A DNA stretch of 64,000 bases from JACKII01 sp965202745 (GTDB taxonomy: Bacteria > Pseudomonadota > Alphaproteobacteria > Bin95), in the NCBI GenBank assembly GCA_965202745.1, contig CBDBCB010000014.1, forward strand, positions 1 through 64,000. Reading direction: 5' to 3'. Of this stretch, positions 37,923 through 46,600 are shown piece by piece; within the stretch, counting starts at the first letter, position 1, and each line of letters opens with the position of its first letter. The notes under the pieces are model-generated. The model was given only the letters and a program-made list of their open reading frames with translations. It was not told the DNA's origin and searched no databases. A program made the position numbers and the translations under genes.

Positions 37923-38918
37923 ATGCGCGTTGTACATGTGACCCAGTTCGGCCCGCCGGAAGAATCCCTCACCGTTGCGGACCTGCCCGACCCGCCGCCA
38001 CCGGCAGGCGACCAAGTGACAATCGATGTACTGGCTTTTCCGATCAATCCGGCTGACCTGCTGTTGGTTGAAGGGAAATATGCAGCCAAGCCGCCCCTCC
38101 CCGCTCCCCTGGGCGCAGAAGGGATTGGCCGTGTCGTCGCTGCCGGGCCAGATGCGGGAGACCTGAAACCGGGCGACCGCGTCATGATGCTGGGCCGGGA
38201 CAACTGGTGCAGCCGCAAGACTGTATCGGCGGCAACACTGCTGAAATTGCCGGATGAAGGCGATGCGCTGCAATTGGCCATGCTGAAGGTCAATCCGGCG
38301 ACCGCGCTGCTGATGCTCCGCCAGTACGTGCCGCTGTCGGCGGGCGATTGGGTAGTGCAAAACGCCGCGAACTCCGCCGTTGGGCGCTCGCTAATCGCGC
38401 TTGCCAAGCCCATGGGCGTCAAGGTCCTGAATATCGTCCGGCGCGAGGTTGCGGCGGCGGACATTGCTGATCTGCGGCCCAACGCTGTGCTCGTCAATGG
38501 CCCAAACCTGGCGGAGCGCATCCGCGAGGCCTGTGGCAGCAATCTGCCGAAACTTGGTATCGACGCCGTCGCGGGCGACATTACCCAGCGCATGGCGGAT
38601 GGAATGGCCGACGGTGGCGTTATGGTGAACTACGGCGTGCTCTCCGGTCAGCCGTGTAGCATGCGGGCCGATCAATTGATCTTCCGCCAGCAAAAGCTGA
38701 CCGGCTTTTGGCTAGGCCAGCTGCTTCCAACCATGAAGCGGCCTGAAGCAGAAGCGCTCTATCTCGAACTCGCCGATCTGGTCCGCAACGGCACCTTGCA
38801 CGTGCCACTGGAGGCAACATACCCGCTGGAAGACATCTGCGCCGCCGCCAGACATGCCAATCAAGGCCAACGTAACGGCAAAATCCTTGTCCTGCCGAAT
38901 GGTGATCCGAATGGCTGA
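37923..38918 (+). CDS. MDR-family reductase, MECR/enoyl-thioester reductase-like
   Basis: The 331-residue protein MRVVHVTQFGPPEESLTV has LAFPINPADLLLVEGKY, PLGAEGIGRVVAAG, the NADPH-binding NAANSAVGRSLIALAK (AxxGxxG-like loop) and RADQLIFRQQKLTGFWLGQ. The NPAD(L) segment and the absence of zinc ligands match the mitochondrial-type 2-enoyl thioester reductase branch, which reduces trans-2-enoyl-ACP/CoA with NADPH. Its stop overlaps the start of rluB by 8 bp. Confidence 0.85.
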   Translation: MRVVHVTQFGPPEESLTVADLPDPPPPAGDQVTIDVLAFPINPADLLLVEGKYAAKPPLPAPLGAEGIGRVVAAGPDAGDLKPGDRVMMLGRDNWCSRKTVSAATLLKLPDEGDALQLAMLKVNPATALLMLRQYVPLSAGDWVVQNAANSAVGRSLIALAKPMGVKVLNIVRREVAAADIADLRPNAVLVNGPNLAERIREACGSNLPKLGIDAVAGDITQRMADGMADGGVMVNYGVLSGQPCSMRADQLIFRQQKLTGFWLGQLLPTMKRPEAEALYLELADLVRNGTLHVPLEATYPLEDICAAARHANQGQRNGKILVLPNGDPNG

Positions 38919-39720
38919 AACAGAAACCCCGGCCGGTGGCACGTCAAACGGCCAGAGCACGGCACCAGCCGGAGAGCGTATTGCGAAGCGGCTGGCCAGG
39001 GCAGGCATATGCTCCCGCCGCGATGCGGAACGGCTGATCTCCAACGGCCGCGTGTCGGTCAACGGCAAGAAGCTGACCTCCCCCGCCTTCAATGTAACGC
39101 CTGCCGACCGCGTGCTAGTCGATGGCAAGCCCGTCCAGCAACCGGACCCTCCGCGGCTTTGGCGCTACCATAAGCCTTCCGGGCTAGTGACAACCGCCAA
39201 GGACCCGCAGCAGCGCCCGACTGTGTGGGAACGCCTGCCGCCGGACATCCCGCGGGTAATGAGTGTCGGGCGGCTCGATCTGACCTCCGAGGGCCTGCTT
39301 CTGCTGACCAACGACGGCGGCCTGGCCCGCGAGTTGGAACTGCCAAGCCGCGGCTGGATCCGGAAATATAGGGTACGCGTGCATGGCATAGTCGATATTG
39401 CCAAGCTGGAGGCACTGGCGAAAGGGCCAGAGGTCGAGGGCGTCAAATACGGCCCGATCCAAGCAACCCTGGACGAGCAGAAGGGCACGAACGCTTGGCT
39501 CACCGTCTCCATCCGCGAGGGCAAGAACCGCGAAATCCGCCAGGTGATGCAGTGGATGGGCTATCACGTGACCCGGCTGATCCGCGTTTCCTATGGCCCC
39601 TTTGCGCTCGGCCAACTCGCGCGCGGCGGTGTCGAAGAGGTGCCGCGCAAGATGTTGCACGCCCAACTCGGCAGCCTGATCGAGTCAACGACGAAAAGCA
39701 GCCGCCGCGCCAAGAGCTAG
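38911..39720 (+). CDS. rluB: 23S rRNA pseudouridine synthase, RluB family
   Basis: The 269-residue protein has an N-terminal S4 domain (ERIAKRLARAGICSRRDAERLI, GRVSVNGKKLTSPAF) and the RsuA/RluB catalytic domain with RYHKPSGLVTTAKDPQQRPTV, VGRLDLTSEGLLLLTNDG (catalytic Asp) and EGKNREIRQVMQWMGYHVTRLIR. It isomerises a uridine in helix 89 of 23S rRNA in relatives. The start chosen (ATG 38911) overlaps the upstream gene; the first 25 residues are low-complexity (ETPAGGTSNGQ). Confidence 0.94.
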   Translation: MAETETPAGGTSNGQSTAPAGERIAKRLARAGICSRRDAERLISNGRVSVNGKKLTSPAFNVTPADRVLVDGKPVQQPDPPRLWRYHKPSGLVTTAKDPQQRPTVWERLPPDIPRVMSVGRLDLTSEGLLLLTNDGGLARELELPSRGWIRKYRVRVHGIVDIAKLEALAKGPEVEGVKYGPIQATLDEQKGTNAWLTVSIREGKNREIRQVMQWMGYHVTRLIRVSYGPFALGQLARGGVEEVPRKMLHAQLGSLIESTTKSSRRAKS

Positions 39721-39938
39721 CCGTCTACGCTAGTACTTTCGGCAACGGCTTTGGGAGCAATGCGATTAGGGGGGGCTGCCCCGCCACACTTCAAGGATAC
39801 AAATGGCAGGCACGGGATTTGCTTTGCCCGGCCAGGGTGACGAGGTGAAATCTCTTTAGGCCCTGTTGGCCTGCCAGGATGGGCTTGTATAGTGGCTGCA
39901 ATTACACGCACAAGCGCGCCTGAGAGGAAGTCCTACCC

Positions 39939-40437
39939 ATGGATGAATCCCGCATTTCCGTTCTCGTCGGCTCCGGTCAGATCACCCAGCGCGAGCCGGA
40001 CCCGGCCAAGGCGCTGGACCCGTTGGGCCTGACGGCGGAAGCCTGCCGCATGGCTGCTGGCGACGCCGGGCCGGGCCAGAAGCTGCTGGAGAGCCTGGAC
40101 ATCATGGCGCTGCTGCGCTCATTCAGCGACACGTCCTCGCGCTTCACCTCGCCCTTTGGCGGTTCCAAGCATCCGCCGAAGTCGCTTTGCGCTCGCCTGG
40201 GTGCCGATCAGATCGCGCGGAAATACTACACCCATCCGGGCGGAAACATGCCGCAATACCTGATCAGCCGCTTTTCAGAGGCAATCACCCGCGGCGAAAT
40301 GCAGGCAGCCATCATCACCGGCGGCGAGGCCTTGGGCACCCAGAAAGCTGCGCAGCGGGCGGGCCTTCAACTGGATTGGAATGAAGACCCCGGCGGAGAG
40401 CCAGAGACCCTGGGTATTCATGACCGGGTCCCGGAGA
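39939..40437 (+). pseudogene. Acetyl-CoA acetyltransferase (thiolase-like), 3'-truncated
   Basis: The first 165 codons (MDESRISVLVGSGQITQREPDPAKALDPLGL, AEACRMAAGDAG, GGNMPQYLISRFSEAITRGEMQAAIITGGEALGT) match the N-terminal part of thiolase-like acetyl-CoA acetyltransferases of about 500 residues. After GIHDRVPETS the homology ends and the frame runs into an unrelated thioredoxin-like segment, so about two thirds of the gene is missing. AGGAAG precedes the start. A deletion or recombination joined the two genes in frame. Confidence 0.75.
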
Positions 40438-40588
40438 CCAGCACGATGCGATCCCAGGCACAATACATACCCGCGTTTGTCCTGATCGACGAGGGCGAAG
40501 TGGGACGCATAGAGGGATACCGGGCGAGGACTTTTTTTGGGGAATGCTTGGAAAACTGTTGGAAAAACTGCCAAAATCAGATTCCTGA
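40438..40588 (+). pseudogene. SoxS-like thioredoxin, C-terminal fragment
   Basis: The segment YIPAFVLIDEGEVGRIEGY, then after a one-base deletion at about 40520 PGEDFFWGMLGKLLEKLPK and a stop at 40586-40588, is the C-terminus of SoxS/SoxW-type periplasmic thioredoxins found upstream of soxR. The active-site CxxC half is missing, replaced by the thiolase fragment. Assignment rests on this motif and on the soxR- and soxT-like remnants that follow. Confidence 0.6.
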
Positions 40589-40666
40589 CAAACGGCTTTC
40601 CATTGTCACTATCCAGCCATAGACAGTTTGGGAACTAGGAAGCCAAACGCCACTGCCCGTTTTCGA

Positions 40667-41017
40667 TGAAATATCCGACAATGAAGAACTTGACGAGATG
40701 CTGGAAAATGCCCGCAATGCGGCCGGATTCCTGCACGCGCTCGCGCATGGAAAGTCGGCTGCTGATACTTTGCCATCTGGCGTTTGGCCAGAGGTCCGTG
40801 ACCGAGCTTGAGGACAACCTGTCGGCCTGGCCGACTGCGGTTTCCCAGCAATTGACGCGCTTCACAGCTGGAAGCAACTCGCGACCGTTCCGACGGGACG
40901 GAAAAACCATCTACTATCGGCTTGGGCAGCGACTAGGTCCGCCAAATGCTGGAAACGATCTACGACTTGTTCTGCAAGCCGAAGGCCGAGTGCGTAGCTG
41001 GCGAACGCACGGCATAG
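40667..41017 (+). pseudogene. ArsR-family repressor (SoxR-like), frameshifted with an amber codon
   Basis: Pieces in successive frames read DEMLENARNAAGFLHALAH, ESRLLILCHLAFGQRSVTELE, AVSQQLTRF, RRDGKTIYYRLGSD, TAG (40934-40936), VRQMLETIYDLFCKPK. The order matches a winged-helix ArsR repressor; SoxR of sulfur-oxidation clusters has the same layout. Frameshifts lie near 40749 and 40925. The TAG sits where SDEVR is expected (Glu). No function can remain. Confidence 0.7.
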
Positions 41018-42019
41018 ATTGGCTCATTTCCCATGGCGTGGCGGAGGCGCTGGTCGGGTTGAGCGGTGGCATCATCCTGGCACTGGCTGCCCGCCGACGG
41101 CCGCTTACGCACCTTGGGTGCTGTGGAGGATGTGCTCTACGCCGGTAATTGGAAGCGCATCCGGATGTGGGGACTGGCCTTGGGCCTTTCGATTATTGGT
41201 GTTCAAATTGCGCTCACCCTGAAACATGTCGGATTGGAGCAGTCGCACTACAAAACCCTCGCCTGGAACCCGATTGCCAGCATCGTTGGCGGATTGATGT
41301 TCGGCTATGGAATGGCGATTGCCGGGAATTGCGGCTATGGCGCGCTGGCTCGGTTCGGCGGCGGCGATTTGCGGTCGTTTGTGATTGTGCTGGTCATCGG
41401 CATCTCCGCCTATATGGCAGCCGGCGGGCCGCTGGCCGGGTTGCGCGTGGCCCTGTTCCCCAGGATAGAGCGTGATCCGGACTCGCTGGGGTTCAACTAT
41501 GCAGACAGCCTGGGGGGTCTTTTGAACGTGCCGCCGGTTTATATAGCCATCGTAATCGCCGCGCTTTTCATTGGCTGGGCCCTTTCCAGCCCTAGCTTTC
41601 TGGCTGTCCGCTCCTACCTGTTTTGGTCCGCCGGGGTTGCTGTGGCGGTCGTCGGCGGTTGGATCGGTACAACGTGGGTTGCCTCCGCTGCCTTTCATCC
41701 GGTCGCCGTGGAGTCCTTTACCTTTAGCGCGCCACCGGGAGAGACGGTTCTGTACCTGATGACGGCGTCCGGCGGGGGCCTGAGCTTCGGTGTGGGATCG
41801 ATAGCCGGAGTCGTCATTGGGGCGCTGGTCGGCAGCATCTCCCGCGGGCATTTTCACTGGGAGGCCTGCGATGATCCGCGGGAACTGGGCCGTCAGTTGT
41901 TTGGCGCGTTTTTGATGGGAACAGGCGGCGTCATCGCCATCGGCTGTTCGGTGGGCCAGGGGCTGACGGCATTCTCCACCCTGGCCCACAGCGCGCCAGT
42001 CGGTAGTGTCTCAGTTTGA
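41018..42019 (+). pseudogene. YeeE/YedE (SoxT-like) sulfur transporter, frameshifted and 3'-truncated
   Basis: The N-terminus DWLISHGVAEALVGLSGGIILALAAR is in one frame and follows ATA where ATG is expected. From about 41095 a second frame runs GRLRTLGAVEDVLYAGNWKRIRMWGLALG, GYGMAIAGNCGYGALARFGGGDLRSFVIVL and GTGGVIAIGCSVGQGLTAFSTLAHSAP. The two Cys-containing Gly-rich loops (GNCGYGA and GCSVGQG) are the thiosulfate-family signatures of YeeE/YedE. Homology ends at SAPVG near 42005, with the last helix lost at a rearrangement junction. With the soxS and soxR remnants it formed a soxSRT-like module. Confidence 0.75.
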
Positions 42020-42062
42020 AATTGGCGGCGGTTGATAATCCGATCGGGACCTAGCCAGGCTT

Positions 42063-42092
42063 CCTATGATGCTTAGTGACAAGCATCATAGG
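42063..42092. promoter_or_regulatory. Perfect 12-bp inverted repeat overlapping the ribosome-binding site of the KGGKAR protein
   Basis: The arms CCTATGATGCTT and AAGCATCATAGG enclose AGTGAC. The 3' arm ends within the AGGAG that precedes ATG 42100, so an RNA hairpin would partly hide the ribosome-binding site. As DNA it could equally be a dimeric operator. Confidence 0.6.
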
Positions 42093-42099
42093 AGAAACC

Positions 42100-42324
42100 A
42101 TGGCCGATAAGAAACCGAAGCGCCCGCGTGACGTAGTGGGCAATGCCGTCAGAGTAGCCCGGATCGCAACGGGCGAAGTGGAAGAAACGCCAGAGGATGA
42201 CGGCAAGGACAAAGCTGCCCAGGCGATGGGCAGGAAGGGTGGGAAAGCTAGGGCTTCAAAGCTAACAGCAGCACAACGGAGCGAGATCGCGAAGAAGGCC
42301 GCTGCGAAACGGTGGGAAAAATAA
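42100..42324 (+). CDS. Small basic KGGKAR-motif protein (histone H1-like tail), often element-associated
   Basis: The 74-residue protein MADKKPKRPRDVVGNAVRVARIATGEVEE ends AMGRKGGKARASKLTAAQRSEIAKKAAAKRW. The GRKGGKAR...KLTxxxRxEIAKKAAxxRW pattern is a widespread small family annotated as RNA-binding or histone H1-like and frequently found next to insertion elements. It is Lys/Ala-rich and probably binds nucleic acid. It lies outside the left inverted repeat of the IS1595 element, between it and the truncated soxT, so it may belong to an older mobile segment. Confidence 0.75.
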   Translation: MADKKPKRPRDVVGNAVRVARIATGEVEETPEDDGKDKAAQAMGRKGGKARASKLTAAQRSEIAKKAAAKRWEK

Positions 42325-42372
42325 TTTAGGTGTTGATAAAATAATCGCAATTAATATTTAAGGGCTTATCTA

Positions 42373-43803
42373 TCAACCCAGCGGCAGTACAGGCTGTGCC
42401 GCCCCTTTGGCCCGCGCCACAGAAGGCGTCGGAAACCGCTTGCCGTTAAGAATGTCCTGAACGGTCAGCAATTGCATTCGCGAATACTGAACACCCATGA
42501 CTTCAAGATCGCCTGCCGACGCCATTTCGCGAGCAAAGTTCCGCATCTTAGTCGGCCCTGGATTGTCCATGATGATTAAGCCTGCCATGGGCACATTTTC
42601 GCGTTCAAGAACCCCTCGGAGGTTCCGCACAACACTGATACCGATATTTCTGCCGCCCTTCACTTCCAACATCATGCTTTCAAGATTGCGTCCTCCCATA
42701 TCAAAATAGAGCCGCCCGTCAATACCGCCATCAGCCGTCTTTCGCGCAGTGACAAAGCCGTCGATCTGCTCAATTGCCCATTTCTGAAAATGATATTTAT
42801 CACGTTCCCATAGATCGCGAGCGCCCTCGATGTTGTGTGGGACACCCTCGATCTCAAAATCAATACCATCCTTCAAACCAAGCCGATCTTCCAGCCGAAC
42901 CTTCGCGACACGCTTGATTGCGTGAATGGCTATATCGATCCCGATCCACTTGCGATCAAGTTTGTGGGCAGCTTCCAGCGTCGTAGCACACCGGCAGAAC
43001 GGATCGAACACCACATCACCTTCGTTGGTGCTGGCAGCAATGATCCGCTCCAATAGGGCAAGTGGTTTTTGAGTCGCATAACCAAGTCCTTCACTATGGG
43101 TCGTTGCCAACATTGAAATTTCCCACCAGTCGCGGGCTGTTACAATTGAATACGTCCCTTTTTGATCTTTATAATATTTAATGGCACCACCATGGCCGCC
43201 TCCGGATTGGCCGTAAGATTTGATCTTTAACTGATTAAATTTGCAATATCTGTGATTTCTTGCATAAAATAGAATTGTATCATGTTTTTTTGCAAACCAG
43301 CGTTTGCTTGCGCCGCCAGATTTGTAACACCAAATGATCTCATTCCGAAAATTTCCGTGCCCGAAGATGCCGTCCATCATCACCTTGATGTAATGACTGG
43401 CAGTAGGATCGCAGTGTAGATAAATTGATCCGGTCGGTTTGAGAATACTCCGCATGGGCAAGAGTCTCTCGGTCATGTAGCTGAGATAGGCAAGTAGGCC
43501 AGGCTGCGTCTTGCGCAGGGCGTTACACCAAATTTTCCAGAGCTCGGTGATACCGTCATCAACACCGGATTCTCTCATAAGGATTGGCATATTTCTGATT
43601 GCCCGTTCGCGATCTTCATCCAAAGTCCACAGATCGGAGAAAGCTTCAATCTGGTCGGGTAATGGACGGCCTGTCTCATCCTTATAAATCGCATTGTAAT
43701 CACGGTTTGAGTTGAAAGGGGGATCCAAATAAATCAGATCAACACTGCCTAACGGCATTTCTCGCATGACAGTCAGGCAGTCGCCATAAAAGAGTCGGTT
43801 CAT
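42373..43803 (-). CDS. Beta-class DNA methyltransferase fused to an Mrr-like PD-(D/E)xK nuclease domain
   Basis: The 476-residue protein has the catalytic motif IV at residues 25-30 (YLDPPF), then LKPTGSIYLHCD, QKPLALLERII and the AdoMet-binding motif I FDPFCRCATTLEAA (residues 266-279). Motif IV before motif I is the beta order of N6-adenine or N4-cytosine enzymes. Motif I normally reads DPFCGxGTT; here the first Gly is Arg (CGG, about R271), which may weaken AdoMet binding. The C-terminal 140 residues contain ADGGIDGRLYF (D362) and LEVKGG (E380, K382), an Mrr-type nuclease core. Modification and cleavage could thus reside in one chain. It is coupled to the transposase gene by an ATGA overlap. 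Confidence 0.82.
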   Translation of the reverse strand: MNRLFYGDCLTVMREMPLGSVDLIYLDPPFNSNRDYNAIYKDETGRPLPDQIEAFSDLWTLDEDRERAIRNMPILMRESGVDDGITELWKIWCNALRKTQPGLLAYLSYMTERLLPMRSILKPTGSIYLHCDPTASHYIKVMMDGIFGHGNFRNEIIWCYKSGGASKRWFAKKHDTILFYARNHRYCKFNQLKIKSYGQSGGGHGGAIKYYKDQKGTYSIVTARDWWEISMLATTHSEGLGYATQKPLALLERIIAASTNEGDVVFDPFCRCATTLEAAHKLDRKWIGIDIAIHAIKRVAKVRLEDRLGLKDGIDFEIEGVPHNIEGARDLWERDKYHFQKWAIEQIDGFVTARKTADGGIDGRLYFDMGGRNLESMMLEVKGGRNIGISVVRNLRGVLERENVPMAGLIIMDNPGPTKMRNFAREMASAGDLEVMGVQYSRMQLLTVQDILNGKRFPTPSVARAKGAAQPVLPLG

Positions 43804-44695
43804 TTAAAGCATCCCCGCATAAAAGACCCGAAGGCGTTGTCGTTCTTGCGTTGATTGTACTTCCAGCATGCTTCCGCGACATAGAGCGGCATATAGCATT
43901 TTCGATAATGATGATGCGATCCGTACCAGGCCCGTTTGAGAAGTGACCAGAAGCCTTCAATGGTGTTGGTATGGATGTTGCCGAAAACATATTCGCCCTT
44001 GCTATGATTGATTGTGGCGTGCGCCATGGTTGCCCGAACAGCGCTGTAAGCCTTGAATTCATCAGTGATCAGCAGCGAGCCTTCGGGATCGACGCTGCTA
44101 CGAATGAAGTTTAGAATGTCCTTGCCAGTCAGACTGCTGGCGACACGGGCAACGACTTTACCGTCGCGTTTTACCGCGCCAATAACCGACGTTTTGCGTG
44201 TCCCTCTTCATCGCGGAGGAGGTGGAGGAGGTAAATCATTGTTATCAAAACGTTTATTTCGCTTGTGTGGTTTACCACCTACATATCTTTCGTCAGCTTC
44301 AACAATTCCTTGTAACAGGATTTCACCCTGCTTGCTTGCCATTTCAGCGCGGATGCGTTTCTGCATAAACCATGCTGATTTTTGATTCATATCTAGATCA
44401 CGGGCAAGCTGACAACTTGATAGGCTTTTCCTGGCATTAACAATCAAGGCAACACCCAAAAACCATTTTTGAAGGGGTATTTTGGTTTTTTCAAAGACTG
44501 TACCAGCCAGGACGTTGAAGCTGGATTTGCATCCATGACAGTTCCATCGGCCAATGCGGTCTTGATCATCTTTACAAGCCACGTTTGTAGCCCCGCAATG
44601 CGGGCAATGTGGATCATCGCCCCAGCGAACTTTTCTAAATGCGCAATGCAGGCTTCCTGATCCGGAAACTTATAAAAAACGCTGGTGATGTTCAT
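43800..44695 (-). pseudogene. IS1595-family transposase, frameshift plus TGA
   Basis: The start MNITSVFYKFPDQEACIAHLEKF is followed, after a one-base deletion near 44625, by WGDDPHCPHCGATNV and CHGCKSSFNV (the zinc ribbon), KIPLQKWFLGVALI and GIVEADERYVGG (first catalytic Asp). A TGA at 44208-44210 stands where RGRGT is expected. The frame then continues TRKTSVIGAVKRDGKVVARV, LLITDEFKAY (second Asp) and HTNTIEGFWSLLKR (catalytic Glu). The element can no longer make its own transposase. This is the only non-amber premature stop I found. Confidence 0.85.
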
Positions 44696-44764
44696 GATTT
44701 CCTCCGTGTGCAACATATATAGCATCAAATGCGCAAAGGATTAAGCCCTTAACTACTAATTGCG

Positions 44765-45558
44765 TTGTGGAATTGCATTTTGCTGGGGCTGTTCATTCTT
44801 TTCAGGCACTTGTTCGGCGGAGAGAACTTCGCACCCGATACACTGATAGGTTGGTTGAACGCCATCTTTGCATTGACCGCTGAACCAGCGAATATTCAGC
44901 TGGCATTCCTGCGTGATTTGTTCCTTTGCGCCGCAGTTTCACCGCTTCTGCTGCTGGCTGTCCGGCGGTACCCTACCCGCTCCTTACGATCGGCGTCGCT
45001 TTCGTCCTGGCTGTTACCAATCCTGAAAACCCCGTCATGCCGCGCCCGATGATTTTGTTCTTTTTTGTCATGGGCTTGGCGGTATGGCAGCACAAGGTCG
45101 ACCATGAGCTTCTGGAAAACCGCGGTCTTGCCCTAACCCTGGCACTGGTAGTGGTAGGGTTTGCCAAGGTCTATTTGTACTTTGCCCATGAAACCAACAC
45201 GCTCGATTTGCCGATCTACCTGGCCAATTTCACCGATGTTGCGATGCGGATGACGGCGACACTGTGGTTCTGGTGGGCGACCGGCATTATCTGCGAAACT
45301 AAATTTACTCACTTTATTAAGAAATTCGAGCCGTTCATCTTTATTGTGTTCTGCTCCCATATAATATTGTTCAAAATTATGAGCCTCATCGGCAATGGTG
45401 TTGTTGGTGGCTATGGCAGCGACTGGTACGTCCTGTATTATTTCAGCCAACCAGTTCTCGCCATGGTCTTCGGCTATGCCATTTTCCGCGTCGGGCTAGT
45501 GATATCGCCCCCGCTGCTGGGCATATTAAATGGGAAAGAAACCCGGTCGGCTGCCTGA
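44765..45558 (+). pseudogene. Acyltransferase-3-like membrane protein, 5'-truncated and frameshifted
   Basis: The reading frame enters directly from the right inverted repeat of the IS1595 element, with LLGLFILFRHLFGG and ANIQLAFLRDLFLCAAVSPLLLLAVRRYP. A one-base shift near 44960-44975 leads to LLTIGVAFVLAV, MPRPMILFFFVMGLAVW and further helices to 45558. The pattern of alternating helices, a PxxxxFFxxGxxxW segment and no soluble domain fits the C-terminal part of acyltransferase-3 (OafA-like) proteins. The N-terminal catalytic His region is missing. Confidence 0.6.
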
Positions 45559-45595
45559 ACCAAACCCCGATCCGATTGGACCGAGGTAAGACCCT

Positions 45596-46561
45596 CTAAA
45601 TCAGCTTTAGCCGCCGGTAGAGCCACAGCTGGAACACGGTTGTCAGCCCCAGCAGGCCACACACGGCCCAAAAGGCCCAACTGGTCCCCGGCACCTGGCA
45701 TGCCGCCAACATTGATGCCCAAGAGGCCTGTCAGCAGACCCAGCGGCAGGAACACCGCGGCGACAACCGCGAGGATCATCATGTTGTGGTTCATGGCCTC
45801 CGCCCGCCGCTCGACAAGCTGGTCCTGCACCACGGCGGCGCGTTCGCGGATGGCATCCAGTTCTTCGGCGAGGCGCGTGATGCGGTCGGTGGCTTCGCGC
45901 AACTGGCTGCGGTCACGCTCAGACAACCAGGGCAGGTCTTCGATGGCCAGGGTTGAGAGAGCATCCCGCTGAGGGAACATGAAACGGCGCAGAACAATCG
46001 CCGGACGTCCGCTAGTACACCGCACACACCATGCGGCGCGTCCGCCGCCAGCACCGCTTCCTCCATACGATCAATGAATTCGTTCAATTCCGCCACGACC
46101 GGCTCAGCCCGATCCGCCAGCCGTAGCGCCAGTTTTGCAGCGAAATCGCCGGGGCTGACGGTGCCCTGGCCCCGCTCAATCCCATCCATCAGATCGCGGA
46201 TGGCGAACAGCGGACGGCACCACGTGCTGATAATACGGTCCGCCTCCAGCCAGATGCGGACGGAAATCATGTCTTCCGGCTCCGCGCCTTCATGCAGGTT
46301 CACGCCACGTAGGTTGATCAGCGCACCGTCGCCATGGGATGTGCGCATGACAGTGCAGCGGGGCCAGGTTTCGGGCGCGGTCAGGGCAACCATTACCTCA
46401 ACAGATAAGCCAGCTTGGTCGGTCAGCCACGCGGCACCGTCATCAGATTCCCACGCCACATACGTCCAAACCAATCCGCCGCTGCCGGGCTCCGCAGAGC
46501 CTTCGCTATCCGGGACGGCACCGCCCTCGCGGTCAAAACGGAACGATAGAAAAGGTGGCAT
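45596..46561 (-). pseudogene. zntB: ZntB/CorA-family zinc transporter, two frameshifts
   Basis: The frame from MPPFLSFRFDREGG covers the cytoplasmic domain (WTYVAWESDDGAAWL, CTVMRTSHGDGALINLRGVNL, MISVRIWLEADRIIS). A frameshift near 46005-46020 leads to IVLRRFMFPQRDALSTL and the stalk helix. The GxN motif appears as LTGLLGINVGGMPGAG, as in ZntB. A second shift near 45670 leads to SWAFWAVCGLLGLTTVFQLWLYRRLKLI, the last transmembrane helix. All domains are recognisable, so the loss is recent or due to sequencing. Confidence 0.85.
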
Positions 46562-46600
46562 ATCCAAGGCGAAGCATCCTTCAGCGGAAATCCTCGCTTA

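Larger units (their letters stand above)
42346..44764 (-). mobile_element. IS1595-family element carrying a DNA methyltransferase/nuclease passenger
   Basis: Imperfect terminal inverted repeats lie at 42346-42368 (CGCAATTAATATTTAAGGGC...) and 44742-44764 (complement CGCAATTAGTAGTTAAGGGC...), 21 of 23 positions matching. Inside are a broken IS1595-type transposase and, overlapping its stop as ATGA, a methyltransferase fused to an Mrr-like domain. No target duplication is evident, and the genes on either side (soxT, acyltransferase) are both truncated, so the site has been rearranged after or by insertion. Base composition is more AT-rich than the surroundings. Confidence 0.8.

Noticed and set aside
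42346..42368. Target duplication of the IS1595 element
   Set aside because: The 8 bp flanking each inverted repeat do not match, and neighbouring genes are truncated differently, so no duplication is claimed.
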